Assembly: GCF_963678635.1 (NCBI RefSeq)
Contig: NC_087065.1
Location: forward strand, 28,663,254 to 28,727,253
Direction of reading: 5' to 3'
Length of the DNA: 64,000 bases
DNA from: Symsagittifera roscoffensis
Taxonomy: Eukaryota > Xenacoelomorpha > Acoela > Convolutidae
How positions within the stretch are numbered: the stretch's first letter is position 1; every line of letters begins with the position of its first letter. A program made the position numbers and the translations under genes. The notes under the pieces were generated by a model. The model was not told where the DNA came from and ran no database searches. It saw only the letters and a list, made by a program, of their open reading frames with translations. Shown here one piece after another: positions 35,095 to 45,324 of this stretch.

Positions 35095-36480
35095 ATGACA
35101 CTATCAGAAAGGCAAGATCGACCTCTAGGGAAGCATGGTGGGGGATCGGTAAAAGATCTTGATGACGTTGAATTACCCGATTGGTTACAACAAGTGTTGG
35201 CATTAGGGCCCAAGCATCTTGTCAGGGATAAATGTGATGAGATACTTTTTCTCGACTATATTGACATCTTCCTTTCGGATCTCAAAAACCGTAAAGTCCC
35301 TGGGGCAGCCCTTTGTGAGATCGAAGCAGTGGCAAAAGCCTATGCTTAAAGAGTGAAACAAACACCATCTGACAAGGGCGTTGAGAAGGCGCGAAAATAT
35401 CTGATGACTAATGAATTAGTTGCGGTACCGTATGACAAGGGCGTTGGTTTTTGTGCAATGAGGAAAGATACCTGCGAGAACAAGTTATCTGATTCATTAG
35501 TTTCAAATCAATTCAGCGAAAGCAAAGGAACAAGTAATTTGATTGTTATGAAGATAGAAAAAGATATCAATAAGGAGTTGTTGGCTATGAGGGAAAAAAG
35601 ACGAAGTAATTGAGAATCTCTACATAAGAATGAAGTCTCATGGGGGCCCGTCCGCCAGGTTTTATGGGCTGGCGAAGGTGCATAAAGCGAATAACCCACT
35701 GAGACTGGTCCTCAAATTGCCTGGTAGCTCTCATTATAACCTGAACAAGGTTCTTGCAAAAATTGTTGAGAAAATTGAGTGCGCAAACATCGAAACCAAC
35801 TCACTAGAAGCTAGGGAAATTTCGAAGAGTTTGTATACAAATGTTCCACGCAAAAAGCAAAAGACATAGCTCTGATAGAGATGCATGAGCAAGATGAACC
35901 ATTATCAATTGCTAGTAAAACCATGGAGAGACAGTTGAACATGATAGTTAGTCAAGTCCATTTCAAGTGCAAGGAAACATGGCAGATGCCCCCAATGCTA
36001 AAAGATGGTTTGGCATTGGGGCATCTGTTGCCGTTATTTCAACATGTCTTCGGCTGAAACAGTACTAAACTGCACTATCGAGTGAGACTCCCGAAAGGTT
36101 TATTCCCGTGGAATGTGAATGCTGTTTAAACTGGTGTCACATAAAAGGCGGTGATTTATCAGTTGATGAGTATCGCAATATAAATGAAACCGTTTGGTAC
36201 TGTAGAAACTGCATCGCGTTATGTAAGAAAAATATGTCAGTGCAGCAAGCTAAAATTTACTCGGTTACTTTGACGATATATTGAGAACAGTGAAGAGCGA
36301 TCCTGAAAAGGTGCCACGGGCAGCAAACTTACTACATCCAAACTTACAGTTCATAATAGAGACAACAAACACAAATGGGAAGTTGGAGTTTTTGATTCAT
36401 AAAATAGTTTTGACAAAAACAAGAAATCAACTGTGGATGATATCAGAAACCAACAGGTGCAGATACCACACTAACCTTTA
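35095..36480 (+). pseudogene. Penelope-like reverse transcriptase, left arm
   Basis: 35095-35349 encodes LPDWLQQVLALGPKH, the N-terminal Penelope signature. 35353-35613 continues with VPYDKGVGFCAMRKDTCENK, the position of the family's A-D-K-G-x-x-x-V-V block. 35630-35869 gives RFYGLAKVHKANNPLR, PGSSHYNLNKVLAKI and SLYTNVP (motif A region). Then come KDGLALGHLLPL (motif B) near 36001 and GYFDDILRTV (catalytic motif C) at 36263-36292, followed by LEFLIHKIV where the family has L-(E/P)-F-L-D. The motif A Asp appears lost, since the family reads D-(V/I)-x-S-L-(Y/F)-T-N-V-P and here it is E-I-S-K-S-L. A PHD-like finger in another frame separates motifs B and C. Confidence 0.82.
36093..36240 (+). 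pseudogene. PHD-like zinc finger fragment inside the RT, left arm
   Basis: Reading from about 36108, the frame gives VECECCLNWCHIKGGDLSVD and then VWYCRNC, matching a C4HC3 finger from its third ligand onward, with Gly where the Cys after the His should be. The mirror copy at 53840-53985 also has the first C-x2-C, which a roughly 75-base deletion removed here. It lies in a different frame from the flanking RT motifs. Confidence 0.55.
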
Positions 36481-36829
36481 GAAGTTGCGCCCCCTTCAGC
36501 AAAGAAGAAGTTTGATTGAAAGAACTGTTCACCGGATTTTCCGCAGTAGGTCCACATGGGAAGATTATGACAAAGCGATGGAACTCAACCGTAAACAGTG
36601 ATTGATTAACCTATATCCGGAAGTTTAGTCGTCGCACCTTGCATCGCAAGCCCTTGAAAAGATCATCGTTGAGGGCAACAAAAAGAAGGCTGAGAAAAAG
36701 AAGCCTTGTGATTACAGCAGCGATTTACCACGCATCTTGATGGCTCGATATCGGGGGAATCACAGTAAGACATTAGCAATTTAAGCGCGCGTTATCACGA
36801 ATGCCCAGATAATTTACACGACGAGGAAA

Positions 36830-37167
36830 ATGAACACTTGTATGCCCTCTTTAAAACCCTCCTTTTCCAGTGAACTGAAATCAAAAGTGGTATACAGACT
36901 TGACTTGAATTGTGTGGGTGCAAGTCCATCTATGTTAGCCAGACGATCCGACGTCTCACAAAAAGGATTGAGGAACACCGAAAGAAGGATAACCCAGTTG
37001 AAAAGCAGATAGAGCTGTGTGGTAGTGATAGTGGTAAGTCGCAGTTTATTTGGAAGAAAATCAATCAGGCCTCCACCAGCATTAAGCTACTTACATTAAG
37101 GCGCTGCAAAATTGGAAAAAAGAGACCGGCAATTAACACGCGCGACGAGTTTAGAATTCGGAGCTGA
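36830..37167 (+). pseudogene. GIY-YIG endonuclease of Penelope element, left arm
   Basis: Two overlapping frames together give VVYRL (for GIY), CGCKSIYVSQTIRRLTKRIE with EEH, and the downstream LLTLRRCKIGKKRPA. This is the C-(x2)-C plus GIY-YIG arrangement of Penelope-like elements; YVS replaces YIG. A 5-base tandem duplication near 36900 (GACTTGACTTG) throws the left copy out of frame, whereas the mirror copy is open. Confidence 0.75.
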
Positions 37168-37456
37168 CACTAAGGCTATAGTTGCAGAATCGAAAAATTT
37201 TGGCTAAAACAAAATATATTCAAATAAGCGACAAAACGAAATTTAGCGACAGAACGAAATTGTAAAAACAAAAAAGTTGAAAACTCAAAAATTTGTGACT
37301 AAATGAATAAAATTTTTACAAGATAGTTGTTACATAAATTTAGTATTATTTGTTAAACTGTGATTGGTTAATTTTTTTAAATTTTGAAACATGACGTGTT
37401 GTGACACTTTTTATGATCTTTGAGCACTTTTTACAAATGTTTTAGACTTTTAAAAC

Positions 37457-37488
37457 CTGAAGATGCACTAGAATGTGCGAAAACGTTT
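37457..37488 (+). ncRNA. Hammerhead-ribozyme-like core, left arm
   Basis: CTGAAGA (37457-37463) matches CUGANGA. A stem GCAC/GTGC (37465-37468 and 37475-37478) is followed by GAAA (37479-37482) and a palindromic ACGT that could be a very short stem III. Hammerhead motifs with minimal stem III are known from Penelope-like elements. An extra U before stem II and a weak stem I suggest a worn copy. Confidence 0.45.
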
Positions 37489-38008
37489 ATTGAATTTACA
37501 ATTTCAACGCATTCTCAAAGATTTAAGAGTTTGAATTTGTTTTTTTTTGTGCATATTTTAATTTTCTCTGAGTGGTTTGCTTGATTGCTATCCATTTTAT
37601 TTTTTTTATGTTTGTTAATGTTAGATTATCGATTTTTTCAAAAAAAATCAAATGTTTTTTGACTGGTTGAAATGTTAAAGGAATATTATGATCTGATTTT
37701 CTGATTTACCTAATGAAAAATAAAAATAACTGCTGCTTGAAAGATCTGATGAACACTAATATTTGAAAAAATTTTGGCAAGAAATGGTACAACCTTTAGT
37801 TTTGGAAGATCGTTCCAACAGAACCTTTCTTGTGCCCAGAAACAACAAGGAAATTGTACATGCACACGGCTGGATTGTCGAGGTGTTATAACCTAAACAA
37901 CAGTTTCCATTAGGGAAGGTTTAGTATGAGTAGGGCATAGGTATTTTTTCGGGCGACTAACAGGAAAACTGTTCTGCGTTTTTACAGCGTTTCTTTTCCT
38001 TCAAAGAC

Positions 38009-38047
38009 ACAGAGAGAGAAAGAGAGTGAGAGAGAGAGAGAGAGAGT
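38009..38047 (+). repeat. GA microsatellite, left arm
   Basis: Nearly uninterrupted AG/GA dinucleotide run. The mirror TC run at 51984-52044 is longer, as expected for microsatellite slippage between two separately evolving copies. Confidence 0.95.
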
Positions 38048-38393
38048 TTAGGCTTCTATGTTCTACACAAGGGTTTGCACTCATTACTTGATGGCTGAGC
38101 TGACTTTCTGCAACACGGTTGCAAAGTCCACAATTGCATATAAAAGACCAGTAACATAAATTGACATCAGAGTAGTTTTTGTAGAAGAGAATTTATTCCC
38201 GTTTAATTTTGTTAATTATGATTTGCCATTTTGTTCGAGGTCGAAGTTGCGTTTTTTTTTCGTATTATAAGTAATAATTGACTGGTTCTTTTCCAAAAAT
38301 TTTAGTCCACTTTTTTTCTTCGAGTTTTTGTTATCGTTGTTAGATCATTTTGTCTTGTTGATAAAAGATCGTCATTGGTTTTCGTATTCGACT
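38048..38393. other. Between GA repeat and LINE fragment
   Basis: The minus strand here probably continues the LINE 3' end: the mirrored frame at 51363-51734 runs on into KTRRKKVD. Otherwise nothing recognised. Confidence 0.4.
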
Positions 38394-38900
38394 TTATCGA
38401 TGTTGTTTGATGTTGTAGCAGCCTTTCAACATTGATACTAGCATTAACATATCATCTAGTTCAAAGTAATACGATAGGGGAAGCAGTGTCAATTCAGTTA
38501 GTCTTTGCTTATAGCTCTTATCCCAATTGCTTATTAACCAGATTGTTGCTTTCCTTTGGAAACATTCAAACTGTTTACTTTCGGTTTTGTTCGCGAACGA
38601 AGCTGGTGATGCATAAATTATTACAGGTTTTACATGTCTTTTGTACGCATTGTGTTTTAGTGTTTTTATCAACAAGAGAGGAGATGTTTCATTTTAGGAA
38701 GTAGAATGCTTTCCAAGCTTTGTTACACCTTTTATCGAAATTTGGTTTCCATGATAGTTTGCTGGCCATGATTAATCCAAGGTCATTTTGTTCGATTGTT
38801 TCAGAAAGCTGTTTTGAACTCAACGTGAAGTCAAGCTTTATGCCTTCTTTCTATTTAATTGGTAAGATATAATGTTTCCCCTCGTTTAATTTCATTTAAT
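38394..38900 (-). pseudogene. LINE RT C-terminal fragment, left arm
   Basis: The minus strand encodes LIKTLKHNAYKRHVKPVIIY followed by ASPASFANK, FQRKATIWLISNW and LTLLPLSYYFELDDMLML. This is the thumb and C-terminal region of CR1/jockey-type RTs, where the family has a VRP-x-L-x-Y-A-S-P block and R-x-Q-(R/K)-(R/K)-A-T. Upstream fragments continue to about 38900. It is a different LINE from the one at 12.5 kb. The palm with YADD is absent. Confidence 0.75.
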
Positions 38901-39249
38901 TAGCATTGCATCAATCTTCCACTTTTGATAGATCTTTGTGTATTGTGAAATTCGTCCAGAATGGCGTCTAAAATGCATGGCAGAAGCAAAATTTTATCTG
39001 GAGCAGTTTAGTGGGCTAATTGGCTGTTTCATAGAATTAACTGTCTTATTTGATAAACTGAACGAATTGAGAGAAGTCGGCTTTAACTGACATGGGAATT
39101 TTCAAATATTCGATTTAAGACACGTGAACATAAAAACGTCGGAATAAAAACGAAAGTTTTTGCAAAGAAAACCAACAGCAGATATAGGTTTATTGTTGAA
39201 CAAGAAGATCATTCTGATCATTCAGCTACAAAAGTTACGGAGTAGTTCC

Positions 39250-41475
39250 TTAGATTTCGGAGGGGTATTGGGAAGATTCTACTACCCCTCCTGATCAACA
39301 AAAGACAGCTCTTCGACCGCGTTCAAGAATCCGGAAGGGTCTTGCGAAGAGACTTGAAACTCGTTTTAAACCATTTTTAGTCCTGAATTGAATTTAAAAA
39401 AAAAACAAATTCGTTTTCAGATAATGAGAAGCTAGGAGTTGGGGGAAAGGGTTGATTCATCTCCGTTGGATATAATGAATTTTATCTACCGAACAAAAAC
39501 AATCGTAATATGACTATAAATAATTGCACTGTTTTTAGGAGTGAGCTCGTGGTCTAGGGATACTGAGACCCAGCCACGTGCTCACTATTCTTTCATGTAA
39601 CTAAGTTACTTTGCGCAACCTGACCGATAGCTTTAAGAAGTAACGACCTTGTCGACCCAATGTTAATGGACTACACGTTGAACTAGCTTTGGTAGAGACG
39701 GTTAAAAGCAGGTGAAGCTGTGTTTAGATGCTAGCCAGTCGTTTAAGGACCTAGCTTTTTTCCGTCTGTATGTACTTTGCCGGGCGAATGTTACATATAT
39801 GTTTTTACGGTGCACCTGGGTGTTATGATTTTAACATCCTGGTCGGCAAACCCGTTAAAAAAGCACTCCCCGCCGAGCGGATGCTCTAAATCAGGCCCTT
39901 AACAGAGAGCCGGAAGGGTATTTTGGAACGCGGAAGCCTTCCGAATTCACTGATCTAAATTTTTAACCTACTTAAGACGGAAAATACACGTATCGTGAGG
40001 GGTGGGGTGATCGGCCGTCCCGTAATTCCCTGAGCGGTATATGACCAAAAGCACTTAATGATATGCAAGAAACCAAACATAAAGTAGTATATTACATTAG
40101 AAAAAAACCAAAAACTTAAAAAAATAACTGAAAAAGCCAAAAACAGTAAAATAAAAATACGAAATCTGTAGAAATCATCACCCCAGACGAGATGTGATGT
40201 GACCCTTCCGCTTGTAGTTGTTAAACTTTTTGTTGTTACAGACATTTATATCATGCAAGATATTTACGATCAAAATTGTGGCCCTTTTTTAGTCCCTTTA
40301 CTATAGGATTGTTTGAGTATTTGAACACGTTATTGCTAATTTGCGCTCAACCCGGAAGGGTCTCGGGACTTGAGAGGAAGACTGATCCAACAAGCAGTGC
40401 AAGGAGCAGCGGGAAGGGTCTCAATGACACTAACAATCGACTGTTGGGTATCGTTTACAAATTTTGTATCCCTTTTGGTAAAGAAAGTACGATATCAATC
40501 TGTGGGTAGCTCGACAGTGACTGCACTGTAGTGACCCTCCATCGAGTTGCAAATTTCCGAGTTAAGCACCTTAAATCGGACATTGTACAAACCCGGAGGG
40601 GTATAATATTAATAGTTTTACTATTTATATTGCCAGTATCATTACTCCTATATCAAGTGTTTGTGAAAAACTTAGCAGACAGACCGGTTTTAAGGGTCAA
40701 AAACATGATATTTTGATCCCCCCACAAATGGCGATTTTTGAGATATCGATATTTTTTGAAACAGAACAAAGCGCTAAATTTTCTGAGGTAGAACGTAACT
40801 GCACTAATAGAACTGTCAGAACCGGTTAAATTTAGTTCGGACGTGGTTGGAACTAATTGGGTGACGAAATCTTCGTGATTTTTGAAAAAAAACGAAACGC
40901 TACAAAATAAAAATGAAAGGTTTTTAAAGTTTCTGAATAAGGGCGATAAAAATTGTTGTTCGGACAACATACACTAGTGAATCGACAGGTTTTAATACCC
41001 GTTTGCCAACAAACTTCCTGGCCCCAATTAAATCGAAATTACCGTGTATGATGTAGCGGATGATCAGTCCGGAGGTGTCAAAACAGCATAGTTTTGGCAA
41101 ATTTTTTTTAGCTCAAACGTTTTAGACCGGGTGTTTTGCATTGAACTGGAAGAGTATGGGCCTTTTGGCCGTTTTTTAGTGTCAAAACAGTGATCTTTTG
41201 ATCCCCACACAAATCGCGATTTTTGAGATACCGTTATTTTTGAAACGGAGAAAAGCGCTAATTCATTGATTTTACCTTGTAACTGCACTAATACAACTTG
41301 TGGAACCGGTAAATTTTAGCTTGGACGTGGTTGGAACTAATTGGGTGCCAAAATGATACGCCACAAATTGAGAAAATTTTTCGAAAATTGCCAACAACTT
41401 ATCTGGCCACAGTGAAATTGAAATTAACGTCTTTGATTTAGTGGATTTACCAATCCGGACGGACGTGTCCAAATA
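39250..41475 (+). promoter_or_regulatory. Leader or LTR-like region with recurring CCGGAAGGGT, left arm
   Basis: CCGGAAGGGT or a close variant occurs near 39257, 39330, 39910, 40350, 40408, 40592, 41070 and 41456. A block of about 300 bp (TTTTGATCCCC(C)AC and ATTTTTGAGATA through GGACGTGGTTGGAACTAATT) occurs twice, at about 40700-40870 and 41185-41350. The region lies upstream of a gypsy gag and has no supported coding, so it is best read as LTR or 5' leader. Whether the motifs bind anything is unknown. Confidence 0.4.
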
Positions 41476-42223
41476 GCATTTTTTTGCTAAATTTTTTGAA
41501 CTGAAACGTTTTAAATCAGATTTTTTGCATTGAAATAAAAAAATTTAGGCCTTTTGAGCTCGGATCATTAATTTTTAGGTCAAAAAGACAGGAATTGCGA
41601 AAAAAAGTTTGAAAATTTTTTGAATTATCAAAAAAGACATTTTGCTTTATAACTTTAAAACAATTGGACCGATCCATCTCTTCTTGGGGCCCTTAGAACT
41701 GAAATTAAATTGGCTTAAACCAAAATTAAATACATTTTTTTATAGAAATTAAGCATAGAATTTTTTAGGTTGTTTTTTGCAAAACTACACGTTTTTGAAG
41801 GTGAAGACTCTTCACGTTTTGTATTTTTTTTTGGTAAAGCCCTTATACCTCTACCAAAATATAGTAACGGTCTAATAAGGCTTTTTTACGTTGTTTTTGA
41901 CGATAGAAAGGGTTACGGAACCTAGAAAACGACAATCAGTCGGAAAAATGTTTTGTTATAAGACCCCTCCTAGTTAAGGGAAACTGTTAATTTGGCAACT
42001 TAGCTTTAATCCAAAGGGTCTGGAGCCAGAACAAACCCTTTCTAGTTAGTTGATTTTGCATATTAAGCTTTGAGGACGTATCCAGAACGGTCTTGGAAAG
42101 AAGCTATAAATTAAGATGAACCTAAACTAAGGATGAACCTAAACTAAGGAACTTAAAAGGGATTACCTAATCTAAGGGATCGCTCTAGGAAATTTATACC
42201 GAAGAAAGAAAGGACATCAAAGA
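41476..42223. other. Upstream of gypsy 2 gag, no gene
   Basis: AT-rich, with a duplicated GGATGAACCTAAACTAAG near 42113-42150. It is probably gypsy leader sequence; no primer-binding site could be identified with confidence. Confidence 0.4.
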
Positions 42224-45200
42224 ATGGCCTTTTTTCGGAAAAGACAGAAAAAACTCGGAACAAGAAAGGGAAGAAAGTTACAAGCGGAGTGGTTGAAACA
42301 AGGAGTCGAAAGATCTCGGAAGACAAAAAGGCAACGTTGGTGGCCGAAATCCATCCGAACCCCGCCCTGGATGAGAAACGGGCCGGTTGTGGAACGGAAT
42401 CAGATGATTATAGGAGGTAAACGAGTGCAGCTACTCCCGTAGAACAAGACCACGATTTCACCACTTCGACCGGGACTCTTGATCGAGAGGAGATGACGGA
42501 ATTGTCCGACATCTCCACTGAGAATCCAGCAGCATCAGGTTCACCTACTGATAACACCATGATGCATGTGGTGACAGAGAAAGAGGCAACGTCATGCTCC
42601 TTTTCAGAACACTATGGGATTGGTGACAGGTGATGAAATAGGCACCCAGGAAGAGGAAGAAGAATTTGAGGAAAACGATGATTTTGAGTCTCAGGTAAGC
42701 CTGAACTGTTCGACTCATGAAAACAAGGCATCTACAAACATGGAGATTGGCTAGTCGCATTTGTTTGGTGCGGTGAGAACCATAAACAAGCAGTCAAGAA
42801 AGTTCATAACAGTGACCAAATCGGACGTGCAATCCAGAACGACTAGGATCACAGGGTCAGGGACCACACCCGTGGAACTAGAGGAGGATTATGAAGGGAC
42901 ATCGAGACAGAGAGGTAAAACTCGAGTTTTGACCAGCAAAAAACTGCCTGGAACCAATAGGATGACGCCACCACTAGTGACTGCATTGGTGGAAAACGGG
43001 GCATCAGTGCAAGAGGCACTGACCAGGATTGTGGATAGCATGGATGAGCAGAATGAACAGATGTCAAAAAGAATGAGTGAACTAGAAATAGCAGTTCATG
43101 TTGAGAGAAAAAGCCTGCGGGAAGAAATCAACCGCATCAAACAGGAAGTCAGGAGCGGAAAACGTTTAAAAGAAAGGACGGATGAGTACTTGGCCAGGAA
43201 CTTGTTGCGAATGACGAGGGAGGCTTACGAAAGAGAGGAACAATTGAGAAGTGGTCTGGAACAAATACAAAGTCAGCAAGAGCAGACTCTTGGGACTCTC
43301 GATACAAGGATAGACGCAATGTTGGAAAGACGCCCTCAGGTTATCATGGACAGGCTAGATAGTCTCCTGAAAAACAGCAGCGGATCTGGGAATAGAGCAA
43401 CACACTCGAGAAAGGCTAGTAGAACGCGTAGAGTGAACTTCATCGAGCAACCAAACAAAGGATGGACCTATGGATCCACAAGAGGAAGGGGTAACTCATC
43501 CAGCAAAGACATCGGAAATAACAGACCGAAGGGTCCAACGAATATCAGAAGAGTTTCCACTGGCGGCAGACCTCGAAAGACCTAGGCGAGACGCAGATGC
43601 CACTGGGAGAAGTGATTCCACAAACTGGAACCACTCGAATCAAGGAAGATCACGGCCCAGCGATTCGGACAGGAGGGAAAATTCAGAGCCTCAAACAACA
43701 GAAAAGGTCTTTGGAGACTTTCCTCACGAGGTTACCTAGGACCAGTGAAGCAGCGAAAAATCCAGAAGGGTTTTTAAGAAACCAAGATGCTATAAGGACG
43801 ATTCTGACGGCTGTATAGACACCTGGATAGAGGTCATGAAGCTGCACTTTAAGGAAGAAGACTTGACAGAAAGACAAGAATACACTGCGCTAACAAGCAA
43901 CCTGGAAGGGACAGCCCTGAATTGCGTGATGGCCAAAAAGCAATACCAGCGGGACAGAGCCGAGAAAATCTTCGAAATCCTGTTGAATCGTTTTGGCTCA
44001 GGGGTGCAAGGACATCAAGCGATGATGCTCTTTGAGAAGACGAAACCATTGACAATTTCTTGGATGATTTAGAAATGCTTAGACAGCGCAGTCAACCGGA
44101 TGAGTCAAACAGCAGGATGAATTTGGCAGCAGTATCAAAACTCATAGATGGTGTGAAGAACGATGAACCTAGGACAATGTTAGCAGCGCATTACACACCT
44201 CTTTCAACCAATGAGCCTACACCGGAGGAGATGCGACTGAAATTCAACTAGTACCTGTTGCTTAAATCTCCTATGAGATCAGATTATTACAAAAACAATT
44301 TTGGCAAATTTAACAATGGACCTGCTAACCAGGGTAACAACTGGTACAAACCTAGGGACGACTGGGACAAGAGACGCTCTTGTGCAAACTGCAGTTCGAC
44401 AGACCATCATGTATCAGCCTACAAGCAGGGCATCAAGGCGATCAGTTTTAGTCTCGAAGATGAAGATGCGTCGGAAATCGATATTAAAATTTTCATGAGA
44501 GGAGCAATTGTTTATTTCCGTCCCAGTTGTTTTTTTCCTCAACTTAGAGGGTCATTTTAGGTCAGATTGTCCACAATTTTGGGATGCTGTGGCAAACATC
44601 AAGCCCCAAGGCATGAGGAAGCTCTATCAGATGTCAAAGCCATCAAGGCACGCCTGATGAGCGTGGCGGAAGATAGGAGGAAAGAAAAACCGCAGGAGCT
44701 GGCTACAAAGAAAACGCAAGCCGTGCTAGAAGAAACAAGCAAACTAGAAACTGGAACCGCAGCAAACGACTTTAAGCTCGACTATAAAACAGTGGAAAGA
44801 TATGTCCTGAATAGAGTCCAACGGGAACTGGTAATGAGGGAGATAGAACAAAAAGTCAAGCTCGAAATCAAAAACGAGAGATCTCAAGAGTAGCTCAACT
44901 TCTTTGCAGCATCTGCGGTAAAAGAAACGAAGGCACAGAGCAGTTTGAGCATGAAGCTGAACGTGATCTGAGGACGGAGATTCGGGATGGTGCACAAGGA
45001 AGCAAGATACAGTCAATAATCTCGGTGGCGGTACACCAGGTAATTAGAAATCTAAGTGAACCTTCGGAGTTTACCATGATGAATCTTGATATTTATGCGG
45101 ATAATCTGAGACAAGCAGAGCCACGCACTGAAGCGAGAGCTGTGCGAGCCTTGTTAACAACGGGTGGCCTTCAAATAAGGAAACTTCGCGGGCGTTACGT

Positions 45201-45320
45201 GGCAGTTTACGGACCATAACAGGTGATTTTAAACGTGGATGGGATTAGTTATTATACCAGGACCTACGTCACAACAGACAAGGACCAAAAATGACAGATA
45301 TAATTGGGACAGGAAGAATG
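42224..45320 (+). pseudogene. Gypsy 2 gag with zinc knuckles, truncated before protease
   Basis: Successive frames: a basic 72-residue start (42224); MTELSDISTENPAASGSPTD (42494); a 274-residue frame (42761-43585) with a long charged helical segment around MSKRMSELEIAV and REEINRIKQEV; then FLRNQDAIRTIL, VMKLHFKEEDLTERQEY and IFEILLNRFGSG (43597-44072), typical of gypsy capsid. CANCSSTDHH at about 44380 is a worn zinc knuckle. The frame continues through HEEALSDVKAIKARLMS and LSEPSEFTMMNLDIYADNLR. Coding ends at about 45320 where a minisatellite starts; no protease or RT follows. It differs clearly from gypsy 1. The mirror copy at 46966-47805 stops at the N gap. Confidence 0.75.
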
Positions 45321-45324
45321 TATT

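Larger units (their letters stand above)
34930..37500 (+). mobile_element. Penelope-like element, left arm
   Basis: An RT with Penelope-type motifs is followed by a GIY-YIG endonuclease and, about 290 bases later, a hammerhead-like core. It interrupts one 1.1-kb unit: the anchor spacing rises to about 4.1 kb, so the insertion is about 3.0 kb and the true borders probably lie somewhat outside the range given. Many stops make it inactive. GTGTTATTT repeats at 34620-34640 lie just upstream. Confidence 0.8.
24546..37970 (-). repeat. Left array of about 1.1-kb units (interrupted)
   Basis: The same succession of motifs recurs about every 1.1 kb. GGTAGCGTG(G/C)CATCC is near 24645, 28614, 30815, 31905, 33030 and 34005. 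ACCGGTACAATCTGTC variants are near 28178, 30383, 31499, 32589, 33683 and 37779 (spacing 1116, 1090 and 1094 between the well-preserved ones). Each unit also has a TTTTCAACCAATAGCTTTTG block and a GAACGCT(G)(A/C)GTGTGTACTCGG block. Units look roughly 70-80% alike. A transposase pseudogene (25.8-27.1 kb) and a Penelope-like element (about 34.9-37.5 kb) interrupt the array. I set the strand to minus because AG/GT-bounded cassettes read that way. No unit has a full-length open frame. Confidence 0.75.
26085..42980 (+). repeat. Giant inverted duplication, left arm
   Basis: Matches the reverse complement of 46966-64000 along its whole length; paired positions sum to about 89,960 near the inner end and about 90,080-90,120 farther out. 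Pairs I checked: 42761 with 47196, 40531 with 49451, 36830 with 53229, 35095 with 55022, 30852 with 59258, and 27031 with 63043. Over 39541-39772 against 50210-50440 I count about 7 differences (roughly 3%). Indels include about 75 bases present only on the right near 53950-54025 and a 5-base duplication (ACTTG) only on the left near 36900. The outer limit is unknown because the right arm leaves the window. Confidence 0.95.

Noticed and set aside
40531-40716. 61-residue frame with a membrane-like segment, present in both arms
   Set aside because: Both copies come from the same recent duplication, so 3 changes in 61 residues is no evidence of selection; it lies in a leader-like non-coding region.
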